A DNA stretch of 64,000 nucleotides from Brachionus manjavacas (lineage: Eukaryota > Rotifera > Eurotatoria > Ploima > Brachionidae). The stretch covers positions 101,935-165,934 of the forward strand of contig JAHQIY010000047.1 in the NCBI GenBank assembly GCA_019054805.1. The letters are read 5' to 3'. This document shows positions 1 to 10,200 of this stretch, in pieces. The position numbers were made by a program, and so were the translations under genes. The number at the start of each line of letters is the position of its first letter. The first letter of the stretch is position 1. The notes under the pieces are model-generated. The model was not told the DNA's origin. It did not search any database and was given only the letters and a program-made list of their open reading frames with translations.

Positions 1-840
1 TATCGGAAGAATTCTTTCTCTAGCTCTGATATTTAGAAAAAATCCTCGAATAAATTAATTTTATTCTTAAAAGAATAAATAAATCATTGCAGAGTCTCTC
101 TCTCAATGTTTTTTTGTTATCTATCGGAATAGTTCATTCTCTAGCTTTGATATTTAGAAAAAATCCTCGAATAAATTAATTTTATTCTAAAATGAAAAAA
201 TAAATCATTGCAAAACCTTGCCCTCACTGTTTTTTTGTAATCTTTCGGAAGAAGCCTTTCTGTAGCTTTGATATGTAGAAAAACTCCTTGAATATATTAA
301 ATTAATTCTTAAAAGAATATTTTTAAATCATTGAAGAACCTTTTTCTCAATGTTTTGTCATTATCTATCGGAAGAATTCTTTCTCAAGCTTTTATATTTT
401 GAAAAACTCCTCGAATAAATTAATTTTATTCTTTAAAGAATAAAAAAATCATTGCAGAACCTTGCTCTCACTGTTTTTTTGTTATATATCGGAAGAATTC
501 ATTCTCTAGCTTTAATATTTTGAAAAACTCCTCGAATAAATTAATTTAATACTTAAAAGATTAAATAATTCATTGCAGAACCTCGCTCTCACTGTTTTTT
601 TGTTATCTATCGGAAGAATTCTTTCTCTAGCTCTGATATTTAGAAAAAATCCTCGAAAAAATTATTATAATTATAAAAAGAATAAATAAATAATTGCAGA
701 ACCTTGCTCTCACTGTTTTTATGTTATCTATCGGAAGAAGCCTTTCTGTAGCTTTGATATGTAGAAAAAATCCTCGAAAAAATTATTATAATTCTAAAAA
801 GAATAAATAAATTATTGCAGAACCTTGCCCTCACTGTTTT

Positions 841-1647
841 TATATTATCTATCGGAAGAATATTTTCTCTAGCTCTGATATTCAGAAAAACTCCTCGAAA
901 AAATTATTATAATTCTAAAAAGAATATATAAATTATTGCAGAACCATGCTCTCACTGTTTTTTTGTTATATTTGGAAGAATTCATTCTCTAGCTTTTATA
1001 TTTTGAAAAACTCTTCGAATAAATTAATTTAATACTTAAATGATTAAATAATTTATTGCAGAACCTCGCTCTCACTGTTTTTTTGTTATCTATCGGAAGA
1101 ATTCTTTCTCTAGATCTGAAATTTAGAAAAAAGCCTCGAAAAAATTATTATAATTCTAAAAAGAATAAATAAATTATTGCAGAACCCTGCTCTCACTGTT
1201 TTTTTGTCAAATATTGGAAAAGTTCATTCTCTAGCTTTGATATTTTGAAAAACTCCTCGAATAAATTAATTTTATACTTAAAAGATTAAATAATTCATTG
1301 AAGAGCCTTTCCCTCAATGTTTTTTCGTAATCTTTCGGAAGAATTCTTTCTCTAGCTTTGTTATTTAGAAAAAATCCTCGAATAAATTAATTTTATTCTT
1401 AAAAAAAATTTTAATCGTTGCAGAACCTTGCCCTCACTGTTTTTATATTATCTATCGGAAGAATATTTTCTCTAGCTCTGATATTCAGAAAAACTCCTCG
1501 AAAAAATTATTATAATTCTAAAAAGAATATATAAATTATTGCAGAACCTTGCTCTCACTGTTTTTTTGTTATATTTGGAAGAATTCATTCTCTAGCTTTT
1601 ATATTTTGAAAAACTCCTCGAATAAATTAATTTAATACTTAAAAGAT
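841..1647 (+). repeat. Pentameric higher-order repeat within A (period ~603 bp)
   Basis: The two-monomer block at 841-1044 recurs at 1444-1647, about 603 bp or five monomers later. Both begin TATATTATCTATCGG and share GAATATTTTCTCTAGCTCTG, the TATTATAATTCTAAAAAG linker, TTATATTTGGAAGAATTC and GCTTTTATATTTTG. I see only about three to four differences (for example CATGCT versus TTGCT, and CTCTTCG versus CTCCTCG). This is far closer than adjacent monomers are to each other, so the block was copied as a multi-monomer unit. Confidence 0.8.
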
Positions 1648-2589
1648 TAAATAAATCATTGCAGAACCTTGCCCTCACTGTTTTCTTGCTAACTTTCGGA
1701 AGAATCTCTTCTCTAGCCATGATATCTAAAAAAACTCCTCGAATAGATTAATTTTATTCTTTAAAGAATAAATAAATCATTGCAGAACCTTGCCCTCACT
1801 GTTTTTTTATATTTTTCGGAAGAAGTCTTTCTCTAGCTATGATATTTAGAAAAAATCCTCGAATAAATAAATTTTTTTCTTAAAAGATTATATGAATCAT
1901 TGAAGAGCCTTGCCCTGAATGTTTTTATGTTATCTATCGGAAGAATATTTTCTGTAGCTTTGATATTTAGAAAAACTCTTCTAATAAATTAATTTTATTC
2001 TTAAAAGAATAAATTAATCATTGCAGAACCTTGCCCTCACTGTTTTTTTGTTAAATTTCGGAAGAATTCTTTCTCTAGCTATGATATTTAGAAAAACTCC
2101 TCGAATAAATTAATTTTTAATCTTAAAAGAACAAACGAATAATTGCAGAATCTTGCCCTCACTGTTTTTATGTTATCTTACGAAAAAATTCTTTCTCTAG
2201 CTTTGGTATTTAGAAATACTCCTCGAATAAATCAATTTTATTTTTAAAAGAATGATAAAATCATTGCAGAACCTTGCCCTCAGTTTTTTTTGTTATCTTT
2301 CGGAGGAATTCATTCTCTAGCTATGGTATTCAGAAAAACTCCTCTAATAAATAAACTTTTTTCATAAAAGAATATTTTAATCGTTGCAGAACCTTTCCCT
2401 CACTTTTTTTTGTTATCTATCGGAAGAATTCTTTCTCTAGCAATGTTATTTAGAAAAACTCCTCGAATAAATAAATTTTTTTCTTAAAAGAATAAATAAT
2501 CATTGCAGAATCTTGACCTCACTGTTTTTTTGTTATATTTCTGAAGAATATTTTCTGTAGCTCTGATATTTATAAAAACTCCTCGAATA

Positions 2590-4520
2590 AATTAATTAAA
2601 TTCTTAAAAGATTATACAAATCATTGAAGAGCCTTGCCCTATATGTTTTTATGTTATCTATCGGAAGAATATTTTCTGTAGCTCTGATATTTAGAAAAAC
2701 TCCTCGAATAAATTAATTTTATTCTTAAAAGAATAAATAAATCATTGCAGAACCTTGCCCTCACTGTTTTTTTGTTATATTTCGGAAGAATTCTTTCTCT
2801 AGCTATGGTATTAAGAAAAACTCCTCGAATAAATTAATTTAATACATAAAAGATTACACAAATATTTTAAGAGCCTTGCCCTATATGTTTTTATGTTATC
2901 TATCGGAAGAATATTTTCTGTAGCTCTGATATTTAGAAAAACTCCTCGAATAAATTAATTTTATTCTTAAAAGAATAAATAAATCATTGCAGAACCTTGC
3001 CCTCACTGTTTTTATGTTATCTATCAGAGGAATTCTTTCTGTAGCTTTGATATTTAGAAAAACTCCTCGAATAAATTAATTCAATTCATAAAAGAATATT
3101 TTGATCGTTGCAGAACCTTGATCTCACTGTTTTTTTGTTATATTTCGGAAGAATTCTTTCTCTAGCTATGGTATTAAGAAAAACTCCTCGAATAAATTAA
3201 TTTAATACATAATAGATTACACAAATATTTTAAGAGCCTTACCCTGAATGTTTTTAAGTTATCTAACGGAAGAATATTTTCTGTAGCTCTGATATTTAGA
3301 AAAACTCCTCGAATAAATTAATTTTATTCTTTAAAGAATAAATAAATCATAGCAGAACCTTGCCCTCACTGTTTTTTTGTTATATTTCGGAAGAACTCTT
3401 TCTCTAGCAATGTTATTTAGAAAAACTCCTGGAATAAATAAATTTTTTTCTTTCGAAAAAATTCTTTCTCTGGCTTTGGTTTTTAGAAATACTACTCGAA
3501 TAAATCAATTTTATTTTTAAAAGAATAATAAAATCATTGCAGAACCTTGCCCTCAGTTTTTTTTGTTATCTTTCGGAGGAATTCATTCTCTAGCTATGAT
3601 ATTTAGAAAAACTCCTCGAATAAATAAATTTTTTTCTTAAAAGATTATACAAATCATTAAAGAGCCTTACCCTGAATGTTTTTATGTTATCTATCGGAAC
3701 AATATTTTCTTTGCTCTGATATTTAGAAAAACTCCTCGAATAAATTAATTTAATTCTTAAAAGAATAAATAAATCATAGCAGAACCTTGCCCTTACTGTT
3801 TTTTTGTTATCTTTCGGAAGAATTCTTTCTCTAGCTTTGATATTTAGAAAAACTCCTCGAATAAATAAATTTTTTTCTTAATAGATTATACAAATCATTA
3901 AAGAGCCCTACCCTGAATGTTTTTATGTTATCTTTCGGAAGAATATTTTCTGTAGCTCTGATATTTAGAAAAACTCCTCGAATAAATTAATTTTATTCTT
4001 TAAAGAATAAATAAATCATAGCAGAACCTTGCCCTCACTGTTTTTTTGTTATCTTTCGGAAGAATTCTTTCTCTAGCTTTGATATTTAGAAAAACTCCTC
4101 GAATAAATTAATTTAATTCATAAAAGATTACACAAATCATTAAAGAGCCTTGCCCTTACTGTTTTTTTGCTATCTTTCGGAAGAATTCTTTCTCTAGCTA
4201 TGATATTTAGAAAAACTCCTCGAATAAATTAATTTTATTCTTAAAAGAATAAATAAATCATTGCAGAACCTTTCCCTCACTGTTTTTGGCTATCTATCGG
4301 AAGAATTCTTTCTCTAGCTATGATATTTAGAAAAACTCCTCGAATATATTAATTTTATTCTTAAAAGAATAAATAAATCATTGCAGAACCTTGCCCTCAC
4401 TGTTTTTTTGTTATATTTCGGAAGAATTCTTTCTCTAGCTATGGTATTAAGAAAAACTCCTCGAATAAATTAATTTAATTTCATAAAAGATTATACAAAT
4501 CATTAAAGAGCCTTGCCCTG
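2590..4520 (+). repeat. Dimer/trimer higher-order repeat marked by AAGAGCC boxes
   Basis: Monomers with AAGAGCC in place of GCAGAACC alternate with ordinary ones. The AGAGCC marker lies at 2628, 2870, 3233, 3661, 3902, 4144 and 4507. The spacings are 242, 363, 428, 241, 242 and 363 bp, that is two or three monomers; the 428 includes a truncated unit near 3450. The marker monomers also share CTATATG or CTGAATG and usually GAATATTTTCTGTAGCTCTG, while their partners carry TTTTTTTGTTAT(A/C)TTTCGG. A second marker, CTATGGTATTAAGAAAAAC, at about 2803 and 3166 is spaced exactly three monomers (363 bp). Confidence 0.8.
3352..3538 (+). repeat. One full plus one half-deleted monomer (internal deletion near 3450)
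   Basis: The GCAGAACC-type boxes at 3352 and 3539 are 187 bp apart instead of about 242. The sequence AAATTTTTTTCTTTCGAAAAAA near 3440-3462 joins the linker of one unit straight to the TTTCGAAAAAATTC block of the next. The intervening linker, conserved box and T-run (about 55 bp) are missing. Both sides of the join contain TTCTT/TCTTT, so the deletion may have used this short homology. Confidence 0.8.
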
Positions 4521-5059
4521 AATGTATTTATGTTATCTTTCGAAAAAATTCTTTCTCTGGCTTTGGTATTTAGAAATACTCCTCGAATAAATAAATTTTT
4601 TTCTTAAAAGAAAAAATAAATAATTGCAGAATCTTGACCTCACTGTTTTTATGTTATCTTTCGAAAAAATTCTTTCTCTGGCTTTGGTATTTAGAAATAC
4701 TACTCGAATAAATTAATTTTATTTTAAAAAGAATAATAAAATCATTGCAGAACCTTGCCCTCAGTTTTTTTTGTTATCTTTCGGAGGACTTCATTCTCTA
4801 GCTATGGTATTCAGAAAAACTCCTCGAATAAATAAATTTTTTTCATAAAAGAATATTTTAATCGTTGCAGAACCTTTCCCTCACTTTTTTTTGTTATCTT
4901 TCGGAAGAATTCTTTCTCTAGCTATGATATTTAGAAAAACTCCTCGAATAAATTAATTTTATTCTTAAAAGAATAAATAAATCATTGCAGAACCTTGCCC
5001 TCACTGTTTTTTTGTTATATTTCTGAAGAATTCTTTCTGAAGCTATGATATTTAGAAAA

Positions 5060-5085
5060 ACTCCTCGATTAAAATATCAAGGCAA
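5060..5085. other. Left inversion junction (head-to-head switch of monomer orientation)
   Basis: Plus-orientation sequence reads through AGAAAAACTCCTCGA to about 5068. From TTAAAATATC onward the sequence reads as the reverse complement (for example GCAAGCTTCTGCTACGATTA, matching the complement of TAATCGTTGCAGAACCTTGC). CGA is shared by both sides. A short partial monomer lies directly after the switch, so the breakpoint is slightly complex. It is located to about 10 bp. Confidence 0.85.
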
Positions 5086-6440
5086 GCTTCTGCTACGATT
5101 AAAATATTCTTTTAAGGATAAAATTAATTTATTAGAGGAGTTTATCTAAATATCAGGGCTACAGAAAGACTTCTTCCGATAGAAAACTTTAAATCAGTGA
5201 GAGCAATGTTCTGCAACGATTAAAATATTCTTTTAAGGATAAAGTTAATTAATTAAAGGAGTTTTTCTAAATATCAAAGCTACTGAAAGACTACTTCCGA
5301 TAGATAACAAAAAAAAACGGTGAAAGCAAGGTTCTGCAACGATTAAAATATTCTTTTAAGGATAAAGTTAATTTATTCGAGAAGTTTTTCTAAATATCAA
5401 AACTAGAGAAAGAATTCTTCCGAAAGATTACATTAAAAAAGTGTGGGAAAGGATCTGCAACGATTGAAATAATCTTTTTAGAAATAATTTAATTTATTCG
5501 AGAAATTTTTCTAAATATCAAAGCTTGAGAAAGAATTCTTCCGATAGATAACATAAAAACAGTGAGGGAAAGGTTCTATAATGTTTTATTTATTCTATTA
5601 AGAAATAAATTAATTTATTGGGGTTTTTTTTCCAAATATGAAAGCAAGAGAGGACTTTTTCCGATTGATTAACGAGAAAACAGTGAGAACAAGGTTCTGC
5701 TACGATTAAAATATTCTTTTAAGGATAAAATTAATTTATTCGAGGAGTTTTTCTAAATGTCAGAGCTACAGAAAACTTCTTCCGATAGAAAACTTAAAAT
5801 CAGTGAGAACAAGGTTCTGCAACGATTAAAATATTCTTTTAAGAATTAAATTAATTTATTCGAGGAGTTTTTCTAAATATCAAAGCTTGAGAAAGAATTC
5901 TTCCGATAGAAAACTTAAAATCAGTGAGAACAAGGTTCTGAAACGATCTAAATATTTTTTAAAAAAAGACTTCTTCCGATAGATCACATAAAAACAGTGA
6001 GGGCAAGGTTCTGCAATGATTTATTTATTCTAACAAGAATAAAATTAATTAATTAAAGGAGTTTTTCTAAAAATCAAAGCATGAGAAAGAATTCTTCCGA
6101 AAGATAACATTAAAAAAGTGTAGGCAAGGATCTGCAACGATTGAAATATTCTTTTATGAATTGAATTAATTTATTCGAGGAGTTTTTCTAAATATCAAAG
6201 CTACAGAAAGACTTCTTCCGATAGATAACATAAAAACAGTGAGGGCAAGGTTCTGCAATGATTTATTTATTCTATTAAAGATAAAATTAATTTATTCGAG
6301 GAGTTTTTCTAAATGTCAGAGCTACAGAAAGACTTCTTCCGATAGAAAACTTAAAATCAGTGAGAGCAATGTTCTGCAACGATTAAAATATTCTTTTAAG
6401 GATAAAGTTAATTTATTCGAGAAGTTTTTCTAAATATCAA
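5069..6440 (-). repeat. Inverted segment: ~11 satellite monomers in minus orientation
   Basis: The complement of the conserved box (GGTTCTGCAACG or similar) recurs near 5209, 5331, 5451, 5571, 5694, 5814, 5934, 6007, 6130, 6250 and 6370. It is accompanied by AAGGATAAA(A/G)TTAATTTATT and GAGGAGTTTTTCTAAATATC. Read on the minus strand these are A/transitional-type monomers, with TATCCTTAAAAGAATATTTT linkers like those around 45.0-45.5 kb. The segment is about 1.37 kb and is flanked on both sides by plus-orientation units. It could be a real micro-inversion of the array or an assembly artefact. The sequence alone cannot separate these, though the diverged monomers make accidental mis-joining less likely than it would be in the homogeneous C block. 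Confidence 0.92.
5934..6006 (-). repeat. Truncated 73-bp monomer inside the inverted segment
   Basis: Successive GGTTCTG boxes lie at 5934 and 6007, 73 bp apart rather than about 121. The sequence runs from an AAATATTTTTT linker start directly into AAAGACTTCTTCCGATAG. The TTAATTTATTCGAGGAG and TTTTTCTAAATATC portions, about 48 bp, are lost. The junction lies in an A-run near 5960. Confidence 0.8.
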
Positions 6441-6465
6441 TAAAATTAATTTATTCTATTCTTGA
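6431..6465. other. Right inversion junction (return to plus orientation)
   Basis: Minus-orientation sequence reads GTTTTTCTAAATATCAA to about 6440. It is followed by TAAAATTAATTTATTCT, which could belong to either strand, and then by unambiguous plus-orientation TTGAAAGAATAAATTAATC and ATTGCAGAACC. The switch lies within about 25 bp of AT-only sequence, so it cannot be placed exactly. Confidence 0.8.
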
Positions 6466-7250
6466 AAGAATAAATTAATCATTGCAGAACCTTGCCCTTA
6501 CTGTTTTTATGTTATCTATCGGAAGAATTCTTTCTCAAGCTTTGATATTTAGAAAAACTCCTCTAATAAATAATTTTAACCTTAAGAGAATATTTTAATC
6601 GTTGCAGAACCTTCTTCTCACTGTTTTTTCGTTACTCCATCGGAAAAAGTCCTTCTCAAGCTTTGATATTTAGAAAAATTTCTCGAATAAATTAAATTTT
6701 TTCTAAAAAGATTATTTCAATCGTTGCAGATCCATGCCCTTACTGTTTTAAGGTTTTCTATCGGAAGAATTCTTTCTGTAGATTTAATATTTAGAAAAAC
6801 TCCTCCAAAAAATTAATTTAATTAATTAATTTTATTCTTGTAAGAATAAATAAATCATTGCAGAACCTTGTTCTCACTGATTTTAAGTTTTCTATCGGAA
6901 AAGTCTTTCTGTAGCTCTGACATTTAGAAAAACTCCTCCAATAAATTAATTTAATTCTAAAAAGAATTTATAAATCATTGTAGAACCTTTCCCTCACTAT
7001 TCTTATCTTATCTTTCGGAAGAGGTCTTTACCTTGCTTTTATATTCAGAAAAACTGCTCAAAAAAATAAATTTTTTTTTTTAAAGATAGTTTAATCATTG
7101 TAGAACCTTTCCCTCACTATTCTTATGTTATCTTTCGGAAGAAGTCTTTCTGTAGCCCTGACATTTAGAAAAACTCCTCCAATAAATTAATTTTATCCTT
7201 AATAGAATAAATAAAACATTGTAGAACCTTTCCCTCACTGACTTTATGTT
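6441..7250 (+). repeat. Transitional monomers flanking subfamily B on the left
   Basis: Six to seven plus-orientation units mix A-like (TATCGGAAGAATTC, GATATTTAG) and unusual features. These are CTCCTCCAATAAATTAATTT, CTAAAAAGAATTTATAAATC, TTGTAGAACCTTTCCCTCAC, a duplicated TTAATTAATT in the linker near 6820, and the first ACCTTGCTTTTATATTCAG (near 7032) that prefigures B. The CTCCTCCAATAAATT to TTTCCCTCACT stretch at about 6932-6998 matches one on the far side of B at about 44855-44920. Confidence 0.85.
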
Positions 7251-10200
7251 ATCTTTCGAAAGAATTCTTTACCTTGCTTTTATTTTCCGAAAAACTCGTC
7301 GAAAAAAAAAATTTTATTTTAAAAGAATATTTAAATCAATTCAGAACCTTGCCCTCACTATTTTTATGTTATCTTTCGGAAGAAGTCTTTACCTTGCTTT
7401 TATTTTCCGAAAAACTCGTCGAAAAAATAAATTTTATTTTTAAAGATTATTTAAATCAAATTAGAACCTTGCCCTCACTATTTTTATGTTATCTTTCGGA
7501 AGAAGTCTTTACCTTGCTTTTATATTCAGAAAAACTCGTCGAAAAAATAAATTTTATTTTTAAAGAATATTTAAATCATTCCAGAACCTTGCCCTCACTA
7601 TTTTTATGTTATCTTTCGGAAGAAGTCTTTACCTTGCTTTTATTTTCCGAAAAACTCGTCGAAAAAATAAATTTTATTTTTAAAGAATATTTAAATCATT
7701 CCAGAACCTTGCCCTCACTATTTTTATGTTATCTTTCGGAAGAAGTCTTTACCTTGCTTTTATTTTCCGAAAAACTCGTCGAAAAAATAAATTTTATTTT
7801 TAAAAGAATATATTAATTATTGCAGAACCTTGCCCTCACTATTTTTATGTTATCTTTCGGAAGAAGTCTTTACCTTGCTTTTATTTTTCGAAAAACTCGT
7901 CGAAAAAATAAATTTTTTTTTTTAAAGATGATTTAAATCATTCCAGAACCTTGCCCTCACTATTTTTAGGTTATCTTTCGGAAGAAGTCTTTACCTTGCT
8001 TTTATTTTCCGAAAAACTCGTCGAAAAAAATAAATTTTATTTTTAAAAAGATATTTAAATCATTAAAGTACCTTGCCCTCACAATTTTATGTTATCTTTC
8101 GGAAGAAGTCTTTACCTTGCTTTTATTTTCCGAAAAACTCGTCGAAAAAATAAATTTTTTTTTTTAAAGAATATTTAAATCATTGTAGAACCTTGCCCTC
8201 ACTATTTTTATGTTATCTTTCGGAAGAAGTCTTTACCTTGCTTTTATTTTCCGAAAAACTCGTCGAAAAAATAAATTTTATTTTTAAAAGAATATATTAA
8301 TAATTGCAGAACCTTGCCCTCACTATTTTTATGTTATCTTTCGGAAGAAGTCTTTACCTTGCTTTTATTTTCCGAAAAACTCGTCGAAAAAATAAATTTT
8401 ATTTTTAAAAGAATATATTAATAATTGCAGAACCTTGCCCTCACAATTTTTATGTTATCTTTCGGAAGAAGTCTTTACCTTGCTTTTATTTTTCGAAAAA
8501 CTCGTCGAAAAAATAAATATTATTTTTTAAGAAAATTTAAATAATTGCAGAACCTTGCCCTCACTATTTTTATGTTATCTTTCGGAAGAAGTCTTTACCT
8601 TGCTTTTATTTTCCGAAAAACTCGTCGAAAAAATAAATTTTATTTTTAAAAGAATATATTAATAATTGCAGAACCTTGCCCTCACTATTTTTATGTTATC
8701 TTTCGGAAGAAGTCTTTACCTTGCTTTTATTTTCCGAAAAACTCGTCGAAAAAATGAATTTTATTTTTATATTAATAATTGCAGAACCTTGCCCTCACTA
8801 TTTTTATGTTATCTTTCGGAAGAAGTCTTTACCTTGCTTTTATTTTCCGAAAAACTCGTCGAAAAAATAAATTTTATTTTTAAAAGAATATATTAATAAT
8901 TGCAGAACCTTGCCCACACTATATTTATGTTATCTTTCGGAAGAAGTCTTTACCTTGCTTTTATTTTCCGAAAAACTCGTCGAAAAAATAAATTTTACTT
9001 TTAAAAAGATATTTAAATCATTCCAGAACCTTGCCAATCCTATTTTTATGTTATCTTTCGGAAGAAGTCTTTACCTTGCTTTTATTTTCCGAAAAACTCG
9101 TCGAAAAAATAAATTTTATTTTTAAAAGAATATTTAAATCATTCCAGAACCTTGCCCTCACTATTTTTATGTTATCTTTCGGAAGAAGTCTTTACCTTGC
9201 TTTTATTTTCCGAAAAACTCGTCGAAAAAATAAATTTTATTTTTAAAGAATATTTAAATCATTGTAGAACCTTGCCCTCACTATTTTTATGTTATCTTTC
9301 GGAAGAAGTCTTTACCTTGCTTTTATTTTCCGAAAAACTCGTCGAAAAAATAAATTTTATTTTTAAAAAGATATTTAAATCATTGTAGAACCTTGCCCTC
9401 ACTATTTTTATGTTATCTTTCGGAAGAAGTCTTTACCTTGCTTTTATTTTCCGAAAAACTCGTCGAAAAATAAATTTTATTTTTAAAAAGATATTTAAAT
9501 CATTCCAGAACCTTGCCCTCACTATTTTTATGTTATCTTTCGGAAGAAGTCTTTACCTTGCTTTTATTTTCCGAAAAACTCGTCGAAAAAATAAATTTTA
9601 TTTTTAAAAGAATATATTAATAATTGCAGAACCTTGCCCTTACTATTTTTATAATATCTCTCGGAAGAAGTTTTTACCTTGCTTTTATTTTCCGAAAAAC
9701 TCGTCGAAAAAATAAATTTTATTTTTAAAGAATATTTAAATCATTCCAGAACCTTGCCCTCACTATTTTTATGTTATCTTTCGGAAGAAGTCTTTACCTT
9801 GCTTTTATTTTTCGAAAAACTCGTCGAAAAAATAAATTTTATTTTTAAAAGAATATATTAATAATTGCAGAACCTTGCCCTCACTATTTTTATGTTATCT
9901 TTCGGAAGAAGTCTTTACCTTGCTTTTATTTTTCGAAAAACTCGTCGAAAAAATAAATTTTTTTTTTTAAAGAATATTTAAATCATTGTAGAACCTTGCC
10001 CTCACTATTTTTATGTTATCTTTCGGAAGAAGTCTTTACCTTGCTTTTATTTTCCGAAAAACTCGTCGAAAAAATAAATTTTATTTTTAAAGAATATTTA
10101 AATCATTCCAGAACCTTGCCCTCACTTTTTTATGTTATCTTTCGGAAGAAGTCTTTACCTTGCTTTTATTTTCCGAAAAACTCGTCGAAAAAATAAATTT

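Larger units (their letters stand above)
1..5068 (+). repeat. Subfamily A: old, diverged plus-orientation monomers (~42 units)
   Basis: Units of about 119-122 bp share TATCGGAAGAATTCTTTCTC, TAGCT(A/T)TGATATTTAG and AAAAACTCCTCGAATAAA, but neighbours differ at many positions. Local variants include a CCTCGAAAAAATTATTATAA type at roughly 600-1560, an AAGAGCC box instead of AGAACC from about 1290 onward, and GGAGGAATTC types near 2300, 3580 and 4790. Many units carry GAATTC, as in C and unlike B. High divergence with scattered small higher-order repeats is what an old, no longer homogenised edge of a satellite array looks like. No gene is visible in this 5 kb. Confidence 0.95.

Noticed and set aside
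5069..6440. A transposable element or terminal-inverted-repeat insertion
   Set aside because: The reversed DNA is itself satellite monomers. No transposase frame, target-site duplication or element-specific sequence is seen, only orientation changes.
7274..7816. 180-codon plus-strand open reading frame, and the many 60-140-codon frames across 6.2-48.7 kb on both strands, as protein-coding genes
   Set aside because: Each is a translation of the satellite monomer. The same peptide segments recur in different frames, frames break wherever a 121-bp unit occurs, and no frame extends outside the repeat. None has a recognisable domain.
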